Of a stretch of 64,000 nucleotides of DNA, positions 16,526 through 26,256 are shown in pieces (the stretch's first letter is position 1; each line of letters opens with the position of its first letter). Source of the DNA: Chloroflexota bacterium. GTDB lineage: Bacteria; Chloroflexota; Dehalococcoidia; Lucifugimonadales; Lucifugimonadaceae. The translations under genes and the position numbers were made by a program. The stretch is from assembly GCA_027624075.1 (NCBI GenBank), contig JAQBUH010000003.1, positions 62,001 through 126,000 on the forward strand. The letters are read 5' to 3'. A model generated the notes under the pieces. It worked only from the letters and a program-made list of their open reading frames with translations. It did no database searches and had not been told where the DNA came from.

Positions 16526-17745
16526 CAGTCCCGGCAGGCCCTTGCCGCGGCCACACGCAGCGGCTGTTCATCTCTGTGCTCTCCGGGGAGTTCGTTCAGG
16601 ATAATGCCCGGCCCCGTCCGCAGCCGGGTGGTCCTGCAGGGGACGCACACACGTAGTAGCGCCCGGCAGGTAGTACGGCTATCCACACTGCGCCAGACCC
16701 TCACACACCTAGTATTGGATAGGCCCGACTGCCGTGTATGGGCCGGGGCTCTGCATTTGCCTGGTCTAGATGGACTCAAACGGCCCGTCACTTGATCAGG
16801 CATGTGCCGTTCGTTCTGGCAACTGTCCGGTTCAGCGGAAGCTGTGCGTCGAAAGTAAAAGGAGCGGGTGGTCTGGTGGAATCGGCGCCAAAGCAATTCC
16901 GACAGGTAGTCGCCCGTGGCGCGGTCCCGTACGTGCTGGCTGACGCCGCACTGGCAACCGGCCTCTCCGTCCCGGTCTCCCCGACAGTCTTCTTCATCCC
17001 TCCGAGCGGCGCCGCGCAGAGGCAGAATTTCACGACGTCGCGCAGGAATGGCCTGCGCGTACTGGCGACTAAGGTGGGAATCGCCCTGGAACCCCGTGCG
17101 GAGAGCATTTTCGGCCAGGACCTACTGTGACGGCCAACGATAAACCTGAAATGAAAAGACTCAAGTGACCCAAGAAGGCACAGGTGGCAAGACGGAAGCC
17201 GGCAACGCGGCACTGTACCTCCGTGGGAGGTACACCTAGCCAGCTTGCCCTGTACCATCTGCGCTCCGCCGCGATTGGCCAAGCGCCGATCCGGGCGCCG
17301 GCCGCACTCCGCAGTCAACGGCGACCCCATATTCGGGCAAGGACGCGGGCACTGGCGCGGCTGCCGGCGCATCTTCGGCGCATCCCTGGCGGAGCCGCCG
17401 GTCGATAATCCCGCCCCGTGCGGCAACATATGCTGCCAACAATGGGCGTTTCTGCCAATCGCATCTCTTACCCGGCATCGGCATACAGTGCTATGCTGAA
17501 GATACAGGAGCCGTTCGGCCATTCGGTTTGAGGCCGCGTTTCGACGCAGCACTCTCATAACCCCGGCGGCTCCAGGGCACACGACAGGTTCCCGCTCAGG
17601 GTTCGGCCCGCTAACTCACCTACTTTTCGCTCCAGTCTCTGTTGTATGGGTCGATAAACCGGCGGATCAACGCGCCCACCTTTCAAAAGGGTCGCGGCCG
17701 CCTGAAACGAGACCCGACATTATTACTGAGACCTCCCCCGCACGG
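16526..17745. other. 1.2 kb stretch without a recognisable gene
   Basis: No frame here has convincing protein character. The longest minus frame (16788-17582) is rich in Cys, Arg and His and looks non-coding. A plus frame ending at 17130, startable at GTG 16876 after AGGAGCGG, would give an 84-residue product with no recognised family. No tRNA, RNase P, tmRNA or SRP hallmark was seen. Short hairpins such as GCGCAGG/CCTGCGC near 17040 exist. It may hold the promoter of the helicase gene, decayed genes or an unknown RNA. Confidence 0.5.
16876..17130 (+). CDS. Possible small protein, weakly supported
   Basis: An 84-codon frame from GTG 16876, with AGGAGCGG about ten bases upstream. The product is hydrophobic in its middle (VPYVLADAALATGLSVPVS) and basic later. 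There is no recognised domain. Listed only because of the ribosome-binding-like sequence and the otherwise empty surroundings; it may well be spurious. Confidence 0.2.
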   Translation: MESAPKQFRQVVARGAVPYVLADAALATGLSVPVSPTVFFIPPSGAAQRQNFTTSRRNGLRVLATKVGIALEPRAESIFGQDLL

Positions 17746-19107
17746 CTGACTGAAACCGGCTTTGCGTCATTCAACCTCGGCCCCGCCATTCAGCGCGGAA
17801 TCGCCTTCGCCGGATACCAGCAGCCGCGCCCGATCCAAATCGACACCATCCCTGCGGTCCTCGAAGGCCATGACGTTCTGGGACTGGCACAGACCGGCAC
17901 CGGCAAGACCGCCGCGTTCGCTCTTCCAATCCTGGAGAGCCTTATGACGCGGCGCAGGCGCGGACCGTCCGTGCTGATCCTTGCGCCGACCCGTGAGCTG
18001 GCGAACCAGATCCAGGCAGATATCACCGATCTCGGCCAGTTCACGCCTATCCGCTCGATAACCGTCTTCGGCGGCGTATCGCTACGCGGCCAGATCCAGG
18101 GACTGCGGAAGAAACCCGAGATTGTGGTCGCCTGCCCGGGACGGCTGCTCGACCTTCACAGCCAGAACGCAATCGACCTCAGCGGCATCCACACATTGGT
18201 TATTGACGAGGCGGACCAGATGTTCGACATGGGCTTCATGCCGGACGTCAGGCGCATCATCGCAAACCTCCCGGAAGACAGGCAGACGCTCCTCTTCTCA
18301 GCGACCATGCCACCCGAGATCCGCAAGCTTGCCAACACAGTGCTGCGCAAGCCAAAAGTAGTCGACGTCGGCCACTCGAAAGTTGTCTCGACCATCGAGC
18401 ACGAGCTCTATCCGGTATCGCAGAACCTGAAGATGTCGCTGCTGCAGCATGTCCTTAAAGATGAGGACTTCAGGTCTGCAATCATCTTTATGCGCACCAA
18501 GCACCGCGCGCTCAGGACTGGCCGGCAGCTCCAGACCGCCGGCTTCAACGCCGTCGCGCTCCAGGGCAACATGTCCCAGAGCCAGAGAGACCGCGCCATG
18601 CAGGGGTTCCGCAGCGGTCAGTACAACATCCTCGTGGCCACCGATATCGCCGCCCGCGGCATAGACGTCGCCAACATCTCACACGTCATTAACTTCGACT
18701 TCCCGAACACGCCTGACCAGTACATCCACCGCATCGGCCGCACGGGGCGCGCCGAGCAGTCCGGGAAGGCGTTCACGTTCATCACGCCTGAGGATGAAGT
18801 GGCCGTGCGCGCACTTGAGAAGAAGCTGGGCAGAACGGTACAGCGGTGTGTACTTCCCAACTTCGCAGAGTTGCCAGACCTGGCGGAGCCGGCACAGGCC
18901 GCCGGAGGGCCGGCCAGGGGGCAGCGCAAGCAACAGCCTGCCCGTGCGACTGGAGCGGCCGTGAGCCCGCTGGAGCGGGCGCAGGAACGCCTTGGCCAGC
19001 AGCGGCCGCAACAGCGGAGGCCAAAGAGCCACGGCGGGTTCCAACAGAGCCGTGGCAAGGACTCCAGGGCCAGGCACCGCAAGCACGCCGCACACGCGGC
19101 GACGTAA
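17746..19107 (+). CDS. DEAD-box RNA helicase with non-canonical start codon
   Basis: An ATP-dependent RNA helicase of the RhlE/DeaD type. All motifs are visible: Q-motif region FASFNL...GYQQPRPIQ, Walker A AQTGTGKT, APTRELA, DEAD variant as DEADQMFDMGF, SAT in FSATMP, then in domain 2 ARGID and HRIGRTGR. A basic, Gln-rich, low-complexity tail of about 75 residues ends the protein and may bind RNA. The frame is open from 17500, but there is no ATG, GTG or TTG before ATG 17944, which lies after Walker A and would remove ATP binding. The start must therefore be CTG 17746 (giving MTETGFASF), ATT 17719/17722, or another rare codon. The coordinates use CTG. Confidence 0.88.
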   Translation: MTETGFASFNLGPAIQRGIAFAGYQQPRPIQIDTIPAVLEGHDVLGLAQTGTGKTAAFALPILESLMTRRRRGPSVLILAPTRELANQIQADITDLGQFTPIRSITVFGGVSLRGQIQGLRKKPEIVVACPGRLLDLHSQNAIDLSGIHTLVIDEADQMFDMGFMPDVRRIIANLPEDRQTLLFSATMPPEIRKLANTVLRKPKVVDVGHSKVVSTIEHELYPVSQNLKMSLLQHVLKDEDFRSAIIFMRTKHRALRTGRQLQTAGFNAVALQGNMSQSQRDRAMQGFRSGQYNILVATDIAARGIDVANISHVINFDFPNTPDQYIHRIGRTGRAEQSGKAFTFITPEDEVAVRALEKKLGRTVQRCVLPNFAELPDLAEPAQAAGGPARGQRKQQPARATGAAVSPLERAQERLGQQRPQQRRPKSHGGFQQSRGKDSRARHRKHAAHAAT

Positions 19108-19268
19108 CGCGGCGCGATTGACCTGTGTGGCGCCCGGAACTCCCGATAATGTGAGTTATCCGTAGTCACGCGGCCCGGAAGCTCAGATATGCTCGAAAGC
19201 GCGTTCGGTTCCACCGGCCGCGATTGCTATCAAAACCTGAGCTCCTGAACCGCTGAGGACTGCTGGCC

Positions 19269-21611
19269 ATGGCCGTCGATCAGCCTGCGGACATCGACAG
19301 AATCCGGGCAACTGTGCGTGACCGGGTCCTCTGGCTCGCCACGGCCATCGTCAACCACGCCAACAACGTGCGTCCGAACACGGACGGCGTCAAAGTCGGC
19401 GGACACCAGTCATCTTCCGCCTCATCCGTCGCCCTGCTGACAGCCCTCTACTTCGAGGTGCTCGAGAGCAGGGACCGCGTCGCCATCAAACCGCACGCCT
19501 CACCCGTCTTCCACGCCATCAACTACCTGCTTGGCAAGCTGGACGAGCCGTACCTCGAACGCTTCAGGCAGTACGGCGGTCTCCAGGCCTATCCGAGCAG
19601 GACCAAAGACCCGGAGCTCGTCGACTTCTCGACCGGGTCCGTCGGCCTGGCAGGGCCCGCCGCCGCGTTTGGGGCGCTGACGCGTGACTACCTCGAACTG
19701 CACGGCCTGGAGCCGGCGTCCGGCCGCTTCTACGCCCACCTCGGCGACGCCGAACTGGACGAGGGCTCGATGTGGGAGGCGGTGATAGAGCCTGCTCTTG
19801 CGGGACTTGGCCGCTGCACGTGGATCGTCGATGTGAACCGGCAGAGTCTCGACCGTGTCGTGCCGGGCATCCGCATCCGGCAGTTCATGGACATGCTCGA
19901 AGCGAACGGCTGGACCATCTTCACCGCCAAGTACGGCGACAGGCTGACCGAGCTAATGGAGCGGCCCGGCGGCGCGGAACTCAGACGGCGCATAGACGAC
20001 ATGTCAAACGAGGAGTACCAGGGACTCCTGGTAGCGCCTCAGGATAAGTTCAGGAGCAGGCTGCTTGAGGGCGCTGGCCAGGCGCGGGCAGACCTCGACC
20101 TCTGCGTCTCCACAGTAAACGACAGGGAGTTGTACGAACGCGTCACCAACCTCGGCGGCCACGATGTCGGCTACCTTGCGCGCCTCTACAGGGAAGCGGC
20201 GGCGGTCGACGGCCCGTCCGCCGTGTTCGCATACACCGTGAAGGGCTGGGGACTGCAGAGCGCGGCAGACCCTCGCAACCACGCTGCGCTGCTGTCGAGC
20301 GAAGAGTTCTCGCAGCTTGGCGCGGCGATGGGCCGCGACCCTGCGGACCCGTGGGAGCGGTTCCCGGAGGACAGCGAGGAGCACCGCTACATTGGCGAGG
20401 CTGTGGCGCGGCTCGCAGGCCGTCAGAGAGGGGAGCCGGCGCAGGAGATAAAGTTCGCAGAAACGGCCCTCTCTATCCCGGCAGTCACCTCGACGCAGGA
20501 CGCCTTTGGCAGGATGCTGGTCGAGCTTGACCGCACTTCGCCCGAGTCCGCAATGCGCATCGTCACCACTTCGGCAGACGTCGCAACCTCGACAGGCCTC
20601 TCAAGCTGGATCAACCGCACGTCAGTCTTCTCTCGGCAGGAGACGCCGGACTACCTGGGCTTCCGTGAGCGGATGCTGAAGTGGCTGCAGAAACCGGATG
20701 GGCGGCACATCGAACTCGGTTTGAGCGAGATGAACATGTTCCTGCTGCTTGGTCAGCTCGGCCTCGCGGACCGAATGTCAGGCCAGCGGCTCATCCCGAT
20801 CGGCACCGTCTACGACCCTTTCATAGCCCGCGGCACGGACGCGCTGGTGAACGCGCTGTACCAGGAGTCGCGCTTCATCCTGGTGGCAACACCGTCTGGC
20901 ATCTCACTCAGCACAGAGGGCGGCGCGCACCAGGGCGTCATCACCCCCGCGCTCGGCATCAACACGCCGGGAATCACATACTACGAGCCGGCCTTCGCCC
21001 GAGAGGTCGAGTGGATCCTCCTGGACGCTGTACGGTCGATCGGCTCGGGCAGCGGCGAGTCCTATCTGCTCAGGCTGAGTACAAGGCCGGTGCGGCAGTC
21101 GCTGTTCCCAGCGCCTTCAGACAGGCTTCGCGGCCAGGTGCTCTCCGGCTGTTACCGGCTCAGGAGCGCGCCAGACGACTCGGACGCCGTTCTCAACCTG
21201 TTCGCAGTCGGAGCGCTGGTCGATGAGGCGATCGGTTCCGTCGAGCGGCTGGAACAGGAGGGAATCGGCGTGAACCTGTTCGTCGTGACAAGCCCCGACC
21301 TGCTGTACAGGCGCATGGCGCAGGCTTCTGAGCTTGAGCAGTCCGGTGAGGACGCTGGTCCCTGGGACCCGACAGGGCTCCTGAGCGAGTCTGAGACCGG
21401 CCGGCCTGCGCTCTGTGTGATCGACGGCCACCCGCACTCGATGGCGTTCCTCGGCGCGGCACTCGATTGCCCCTCGACTGTGCTCGGCGTCACGAGCTAC
21501 GGCCAGTCTGGCTCCCGCAAAGACCTGTACCGGCACTTCAAGCTGGACTCGCAGGGCATCTACGAGGCAGGACTGGGACTGGTCGACCGCTGGCGCCGCC
21601 GCAAGGACTGA
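19269..21611 (+). CDS. AceE-like pyruvate dehydrogenase E1 / transketolase-fold enzyme
   Basis: A 780-residue thiamine-diphosphate enzyme of the single-chain E1 (AceE) type, which decarboxylates a 2-oxo acid and passes the acyl group to a lipoyl E2. The TPP/Mg motif is GD at 159-160 (GDAELDEGSMWEA) with the partner Asn189 in VDVNRQSLD. The N-terminus has GGHQSSSASSVALLTAL, and the pyrimidine-binding domain has ELGLSEMNMFLLLGQLG. It is shorter than E. coli AceE (about 887). No E2 or E3 gene lies beside it in the window, so the true substrate is uncertain. The upstream gap contains no other gene. Confidence 0.75.
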   Translation: MAVDQPADIDRIRATVRDRVLWLATAIVNHANNVRPNTDGVKVGGHQSSSASSVALLTALYFEVLESRDRVAIKPHASPVFHAINYLLGKLDEPYLERFRQYGGLQAYPSRTKDPELVDFSTGSVGLAGPAAAFGALTRDYLELHGLEPASGRFYAHLGDAELDEGSMWEAVIEPALAGLGRCTWIVDVNRQSLDRVVPGIRIRQFMDMLEANGWTIFTAKYGDRLTELMERPGGAELRRRIDDMSNEEYQGLLVAPQDKFRSRLLEGAGQARADLDLCVSTVNDRELYERVTNLGGHDVGYLARLYREAAAVDGPSAVFAYTVKGWGLQSAADPRNHAALLSSEEFSQLGAAMGRDPADPWERFPEDSEEHRYIGEAVARLAGRQRGEPAQEIKFAETALSIPAVTSTQDAFGRMLVELDRTSPESAMRIVTTSADVATSTGLSSWINRTSVFSRQETPDYLGFRERMLKWLQKPDGRHIELGLSEMNMFLLLGQLGLADRMSGQRLIPIGTVYDPFIARGTDALVNALYQESRFILVATPSGISLSTEGGAHQGVITPALGINTPGITYYEPAFAREVEWILLDAVRSIGSGSGESYLLRLSTRPVRQSLFPAPSDRLRGQVLSGCYRLRSAPDDSDAVLNLFAVGALVDEAIGSVERLEQEGIGVNLFVVTSPDLLYRRMAQASELEQSGEDAGPWDPTGLLSESETGRPALCVIDGHPHSMAFLGAALDCPSTVLGVTSYGQSGSRKDLYRHFKLDSQGIYEAGLGLVDRWRRRKD

Positions 21612-21773
21612 GCGCTGACACCGAGTTCCGCCCTGTCAGAGATATCTCGCCGTCAAATAACCGGGGAGACAGGGACTCGGCAGAGCCTGTCGGGTTGGAT
21701 AGTCCCAACTCTCTGGCGCGCGTCCCGCTAAACTACGCCTCCGCGCCATCTTCAACAACGGGGAGCGTAAGCA

Positions 21774-23273
21774 GTGAGCCAGCAAAACCAGGCACAACCG
21801 CACAGGAACTTCATCGGCGGCGAGTGGGTCGAGTCCGTATCCGGCGAGACCTACCGCACCATCAACCCGGCGCGCCCGAAGGAGATCGTCGGCTGGTTCC
21901 AGGCATCGGTCCCGCAGGACGCGGAGAGCGCTATAGCCGCAGCGGCCGGCGCGGCGCCCGCATGGGGACGCATGCCCGCTCCACAACGAGGCGCGCTGCT
22001 CTACAAGGCGCTTGAGGTGTTTGGCAGACGGGGCGGCGAGCTGGCTCGCGCCATCACCATCGAGGAGGGCAAGCCCATCGCAGACGCCACCGGCGAGGTG
22101 AAGCGGGCGATGAACATCCTCGAGTACTCAGCAGGTGAAGGCCGCAGGCTGTTCGGCTACACCACGCCCTCCGAGTTGCCTGACACCGCCGCGTACACCT
22201 TCAGACGACCGCTCGGCGTCGTCTCCATCATCACGCCATGGAACTTCCCGGTGGCGATACCGGTCTGGAAGATGGCGCCTGCGCTCATCTGCGGCAACGC
22301 AATCGTCTTCAAGCCCGCGTCCAGCACACCGTTCGCCGCCACCATCATCGCCGAGATCTTTGAAGAGGCAGGCATCCCGCCAGGTGTCTTCAACCTGGTC
22401 ACAGGCCCCGGCGGCTCTATCGGCAACACACTCGTCGATGACCCGCGCGTCAAGGCGATCTCATTCACCGGGTCGACAGAGATCGGCACACGAATCTACG
22501 CCCGCGCCGCCGAGTCGTTGAAGAAGGTGCAGGCGGAGCTTGGCGGCAAGAACGCGGCGATAGTGATGAACGACGCCGATCTCGACAAGGCTGTCCCTGG
22601 TATTGTCCAGGGCGCGTTCGGCTCAACAGGCCAGCGCTGCACCGCAACCAGCAGGGCGATTGTCGAAAGAGGGATATACGGCGAGTTCATGGACCGGCTG
22701 ATCGAACAGACAAAGGCGCTCACGGTTGGCGATGGAATCGATCCGGCGAACGACATTGCGCCTCTCTCCAGCAAGGCACAGCTAGACGCTGTGCGGGAGT
22801 ACATCGGCATCGGCACAGAAGAGGGAGCAAAGCTGGCGTTCGGCGGCCACGCTCTCGAAGGACCGGAGTTTGAGGGCGGATACTACGTCGAGCCGACCAT
22901 CTTCACAGACGTGCCGCTTGACAGCCGCATCGCACAGGAGGAGATCTTTGGGCCGGTGCTGACGGTCTTCCAGGCCGATGGCATTGAGGACGCGGTGCGC
23001 ATCTCGAACTCGGTGCAGTTCGGACTCTCGTCATCCATCTACACCCGCGACCTTGTGCAGGCCCACGAGTACATCAACACCGCCGAGACGGGGATGGTGC
23101 ATGTGAACGCGCCGACTCTGGGCGGAGAGGTCCACCTGCCGTTTGGCGGGCTGAAGGCGTCTGGCGTCGGCCAGCGAGAGCAGGGAACGGAAGGCTTCAA
23201 CTTCTTCAGCGAGACGATCACGGCATACATCGACTACTCGGCAGGGAGCAGAGAGCGCTCCCGGTTTATCTAG
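21774..23273 (+). CDS. NAD(P)-dependent aldehyde dehydrogenase
   Basis: A 499-residue ALDH-superfamily enzyme oxidising an aldehyde to the acid. Visible are the [19 protein letters not shown] cofactor segment, FTGSTEIG, general base Glu255 in ELGGKN, nucleophile Cys289 in GQRCTA, and [10 protein letters not shown] near the C-terminus. GTG 21774 follows GGGGAGCG at good spacing. Resemblance to 2,5-dioxovalerate (alpha-ketoglutarate semialdehyde) dehydrogenases, plus the sugar-acid dehydratase gene downstream, suggests a role in oxidative sugar-acid breakdown. The substrate is inferred, not shown. Confidence 0.9.
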   Translation: MSQQNQAQPHRNFIGGEWVESVSGETYRTINPARPKEIVGWFQASVPQDAESAIAAAAGAAPAWGRMPAPQRGALLYKALEVFGRRGGELARAITIEEGKPIADATGEVKRAMNILEYSAGEGRRLFGYTTPSELPDTAAYTFRRPLGVVSIITPWNFPVAIPVWKMAPALICGNAIVFKPASSTPFAATIIAEIFEEAGIPPGVFNLVTGPGGSIGNTLVDDPRVKAISFTGSTEIGTRIYARAAESLKKVQAELGGKNAAIVMNDADLDKAVPGIVQGAFGSTGQRCTATSRAIVERGIYGEFMDRLIEQTKALTVGDGIDPANDIAPLSSKAQLDAVREYIGIGTEEGAKLAFGGHALEGPEFEGGYYVEPTIFTDVPLDSRIAQEEIFGPVLTVFQADGIEDAVRISNSVQFGLSSSIYTRDLVQAHEYINTAETGMVHVNAPTLGGEVHLPFGGLKASGVGQREQGTEGFNFFSETITAYIDYSAGSRERSRFI

Positions 23274-23354
23274 GGACAGGGCATGGCAGGGATTACGATT
23301 ATCGAGGCGCGCCGGCAACTACGTCTCTGACGGGGAGGACTGTGTCTCCCAGTT

Positions 23355-23540
23355 TGTCATCCCGGCCGCAAGCCGAGCGATCTTGCACTCCGGCAGCAGG
23401 CGCCGGGAGACTATGCTTCAGGTCGGCAATTACCACCACCTCCTCCGAGGAAACGGACAGCGCCAGGGTTATCCTGAATCGCTCTATTGACCGGGAAGAG
23501 CCCTGCGGCCGCAATCAGGCATTCTGCGGCCGGGATGACA
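23355..23540. repeat. Inverted-repeat element (MITE-like)
   Basis: Perfect 16-bp inverted repeats TGTCATCCCGGCCGCA at 23355-23370 and its complement at 23525-23540 bound 154 bp of sequence without a gene. A GTT flanks both sides. It lies between the aldehyde dehydrogenase and dehydratase genes. The termini share TGTCAT with the palindromes at 4726 and 13907, so a related mobilising enzyme is possible. Confidence 0.65.
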
Positions 23541-23602
23541 GTTCGCCGCCGTCCTCCAACCTCCCAACAGCAAATCCTCGCATAACAGGACCAGGCCAAA
23601 AA

Positions 23603-24730
23603 ATGAAGATTGAAAAGATCGAGACCTTCTTCGTGTCGCGCTACCTCGTCTGCCGCGTCACCGCAGACGACGGCACGCAGGGCGTTGGCGAATCCTGCTA
23701 CTGGGCGTACCCGAAGGCGGCCGAGCAGACGATTCACGGCTTCGCAGACGCGCTGATCGGCATGGACCCGGGCGACATTGAGCACATCTGGAACTATGTC
23801 TGGCGCTACAACAGCAATTTTCGCGGCAACAGCATTGGCGGAGCCGTTAGCGCAATAGACATGGCGCTGTGGGACATCAAGGGCAAGCGGCTGCAGGCGC
23901 CCGTGTGGGACCTGCTCGGCGGCAAGGTGCGCAAGAAGGTCCGCGGCATTGCGCAGGGCATCAGCGGCGAGTCTCCTGAGGCGGCTTCGGCGGGGGCGAA
24001 GAAGGCGCAGGACGCCGGTTTCACGGCGCTCAAGTTCACGCCCATGCCGAAGAACTGGGCAGAGCTGCGCTACACCAGACTGATCGGCAACGCAGTTGAG
24101 CTTGTGGCAGCGGTGCGAGAGACGGTCGGCTGGGACTTCGACATCGGCATCGAGATTCACCGCAATATGCAGCCCTCTGAGGCGATCGCCTTCTGCGAGG
24201 AGGTGGCAAAGCTGCGGCCCTACTTCATCGAGGACCCGATCGTGCCCGACTCTGTGCTCGCAATGTCAGAGGTTGCCGCAAAGATGCGTGTGCCGCTTGC
24301 GGTCGGTGAGCGAAACGCCGGGATGTGGGAGTTCAGGGAGTACGCGCAGCTCACCAACTGCGCCTTCTTCAAGCCGGACGTCGCGGTCGCCGGCGGCATC
24401 ACAGGCGTCAAGAAGATCGCCACCATCGCCGAAGCGCACCATGTGAAGATCTGCCCGCACAACTTCCAGGGACCGATCGCAACGGCGGCCTGCATAGCGC
24501 TGGCGACCTCTTCTCCGGCGTGGGACGTGCAGGAGTCGGTTGACGAAGACAGGTCGCCGAGGCGCGATATGGTGGATGAGGTCATGAAGCTGGAGAACGG
24601 CTGGTACACGCCGTCTGAGCGCCCCGGACTCGGGGTCGAGTTCAACGAGGCGGCGGTTGCGATGCACCCGTTCGACCCGGCGCGCGTGGCGCCACCGATT
24701 CGCGAAGACGGCAGCGTGGCGCTGAGGTAG
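23603..24730 (+). CDS. Mandelate racemase / galactonate dehydratase-like enolase-superfamily enzyme
   Basis: A 375-residue enolase-superfamily enzyme. Metal ligands are Glu184 (in GIEIHRN), Glu210 (FIEDPI) and Glu236 (VGERNAG). Catalytic histidines are His186 and His286 (CPHNFQGP). These positions are offset by one from D-galactonate dehydratase, and the fold order (capping domain, then barrel) fits. It should dehydrate a sugar acid to a 2-keto-3-deoxy acid. ATG 23603 was chosen because translation upstream of it is not protein-like and relatives start at the MKIEKIE strand. It pairs naturally with the aldehyde dehydrogenase gene upstream. Confidence 0.87.
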   Translation: MKIEKIETFFVSRYLVCRVTADDGTQGVGESCYWAYPKAAEQTIHGFADALIGMDPGDIEHIWNYVWRYNSNFRGNSIGGAVSAIDMALWDIKGKRLQAPVWDLLGGKVRKKVRGIAQGISGESPEAASAGAKKAQDAGFTALKFTPMPKNWAELRYTRLIGNAVELVAAVRETVGWDFDIGIEIHRNMQPSEAIAFCEEVAKLRPYFIEDPIVPDSVLAMSEVAAKMRVPLAVGERNAGMWEFREYAQLTNCAFFKPDVAVAGGITGVKKIATIAEAHHVKICPHNFQGPIATAACIALATSSPAWDVQESVDEDRSPRRDMVDEVMKLENGWYTPSERPGLGVEFNEAAVAMHPFDPARVAPPIREDGSVALR

Positions 24731-24887
24731 CCTGCGGCGCGGCCGCGGGGCGCCGTCAGTCCCCCCAGAGATTGCTCAAACATGTTGGAGCCACGAGTCC
24801 GAGTACTCTAGAGGAGACCTCGCTCCAGACCGAAGAGGACCGATCGAAGGACCCGGGGACCGGCCAGAAAGATGGGATGTGAAATGT

Positions 24888-25830
24888 GGTTCTGTCAGAA
24901 CTTAGGGCACGAGCTGATTTGTGGCCGAATCGAACAGGGACTGGAGGCCACGGTTAAGCAGCCAACTCCGCCAGCAGAGTCGTCCATTTATCGTTGAATA
25001 TCTGTCGCCTCTCTGATGCTGAAACTTGCTCTCCTTTTGACGGTAACCTCAGATAATTTCGTAACTCGTCGAATGCTGTGCAGAACCGACTCGCCGATTC
25101 AAATCGTTTGAATCCCAGCATCGGATAGTAACGTTGCTTGATATGCCGGTGATCCTGCTCAATACGGTTGTTCAGATACTGATTGTGTCTGTGGATTACT
25201 TTGCGACCGATGATCCGACGAATTGCCTTGGTGTGCGCAGGATGTTTGTCTGTCGTCACACGCTGCGGTTTCTGCTCGGCACTTACAAGTAGGCGGCGAA
25301 GGAAGCGACGTGCCGCATGTTTATCGCGCTTCTCGCTCAGCATGGAATCGAGAAGGTTTCCATCTCGATCAATAGCCCGGTACAGGTAGCACCATCTACC
25401 GCCGACCTTCACGTATGTCTCGTCCAGATACCAGGAACGACCGATCCTGCCTCGACGCTTTGAGCAGAGTTTCTTACTTACCAACGGTGCAAATTGATAC
25501 TCCCAGGCTCGGATGGTTTCGTAGCTGATCTCGAAGCCACGTTGCAAAAGAAGTTCCGCTACGTCACGCAGACCAAGCTTGTACCTGAGTCGCCAGAGAA
25601 CTGCCATGAGCACGATGTCTTCAGGAAACTGAAGGTAGTTATATGGCGTGCTGGTACGTTCGTTGAACCGGCGTTTGCAGTTCCGGCAGTAGTAGATGCG
25701 ACAGCCCAGAGATGTTCTGTAACCTCCTTTCAACGTGGACTCGGACCGGCAACGCGGGCATGACATCAGCAGCTCCTCTACTCGTTTCAGAGGATGCTAT
25801 TCTGCCCGTGCCCTGAGTTCTGACAGAACC
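24888..25830 (-). mobile_element. IS6-family insertion sequence, complete
   Basis: A 943-bp element bounded by 23-bp terminal inverted repeats at 24888-24910 and 25808-25830 that match at 22 of 23 positions and start GGTTCTGTCAGAAC. It encodes one DDE transposase on minus. The 8-bp flanks (TGAAATGT left, GTTTGGTG right) do not match, so no target duplication is visible. The right end lies 3 bp from the CCA end of tRNA-Ala. Confidence 0.93.
24954..25766 (-). CDS. IS6-family DDE transposase
   Basis: A 270-residue transposase. An N-terminal zinc-finger-like stretch has paired cysteines (MSCPRCRSES and CRNCKRRF). An HTH region follows, then the DDE core: Asp in WYLDETYVKVGG, Asp in RVTTDKHPAH, and Glu in NNRIEQDHRHIKQR. 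YLYRAIDRDGNLLDSMLSE is an IS6 signature. The length is somewhat above IS26 Tnp because of the zinc finger. The frame is intact, so the element may still be active. GAGGAGC precedes ATG 25766. Confidence 0.93.
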   Translation of the reverse strand: MSCPRCRSESTLKGGYRTSLGCRIYYCRNCKRRFNERTSTPYNYLQFPEDIVLMAVLWRLRYKLGLRDVAELLLQRGFEISYETIRAWEYQFAPLVSKKLCSKRRGRIGRSWYLDETYVKVGGRWCYLYRAIDRDGNLLDSMLSEKRDKHAARRFLRRLLVSAEQKPQRVTTDKHPAHTKAIRRIIGRKVIHRHNQYLNNRIEQDHRHIKQRYYPMLGFKRFESASRFCTAFDELRNYLRLPSKGEQVSASERRQIFNDKWTTLLAELAA

Positions 25831-25833
25831 GTT

Positions 25834-25909
25834 TGGTGGAGCTGGAGGGATTCGAACCCTCTACCTCTTCGATGCGAACGAAGCGCTCTCCCAATTGAGC
25901 TACAGCCCC
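25834..25909 (-). tRNA. tRNA-Ala (CGC), CCA encoded
   Basis: Read on minus, it folds into a standard cloverleaf. The acceptor stem is GGGGCTG with CAGCTCC, the D-arm contains TAGCTCAATTGGGAGAGC, and the anticodon stem is CTTCG/CGAAG with loop TTCGCAT (anticodon CGC). The T-arm contains GGTTCGAATCC, the discriminator is A, and CCA is genomically encoded. It would read GCG codons. Confidence 0.95.
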
Positions 25910-26256
25910 GGATTCAGGCAGTGCCCGTATGGAAACGGGCTAACGCACGCCTTCGGGTTGCCGGACGGCACGCGCTCGAAGGCCCGGTCTCAGAGTAGCA
26001 ATAGCGATACCCGCATGCAAACGGCCTGCCACCCGCTTTCGCTGCCTCATCCAGAGTTTCGTTGCTTGCACACACGGTGGCCAGCAGGGCCTCGCCTGGC
26101 GCCACGGTTAGAGACACAAAACGGCCAGTCTCCGCCCGCCCGTCGGCAGGTCCTGACCGGATAGCCTTCGCCTCCGTCCCCACACCGGCGTATCATCCGG
26201 CATCGCGGCGGGCACGTCGCGTTGAGCGGTTATCGACACCAAGGAGAACGGAATCA

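Noticed and set aside
16788..17582. 264-codon minus frame
   Set aside because: Cys/Arg/His-rich composition typical of non-coding GC-rich DNA; no domain.
17944..19107. ATG 17944 as the helicase start
   Set aside because: It lies after the Q motif and Walker A, both clearly encoded upstream in the same frame.
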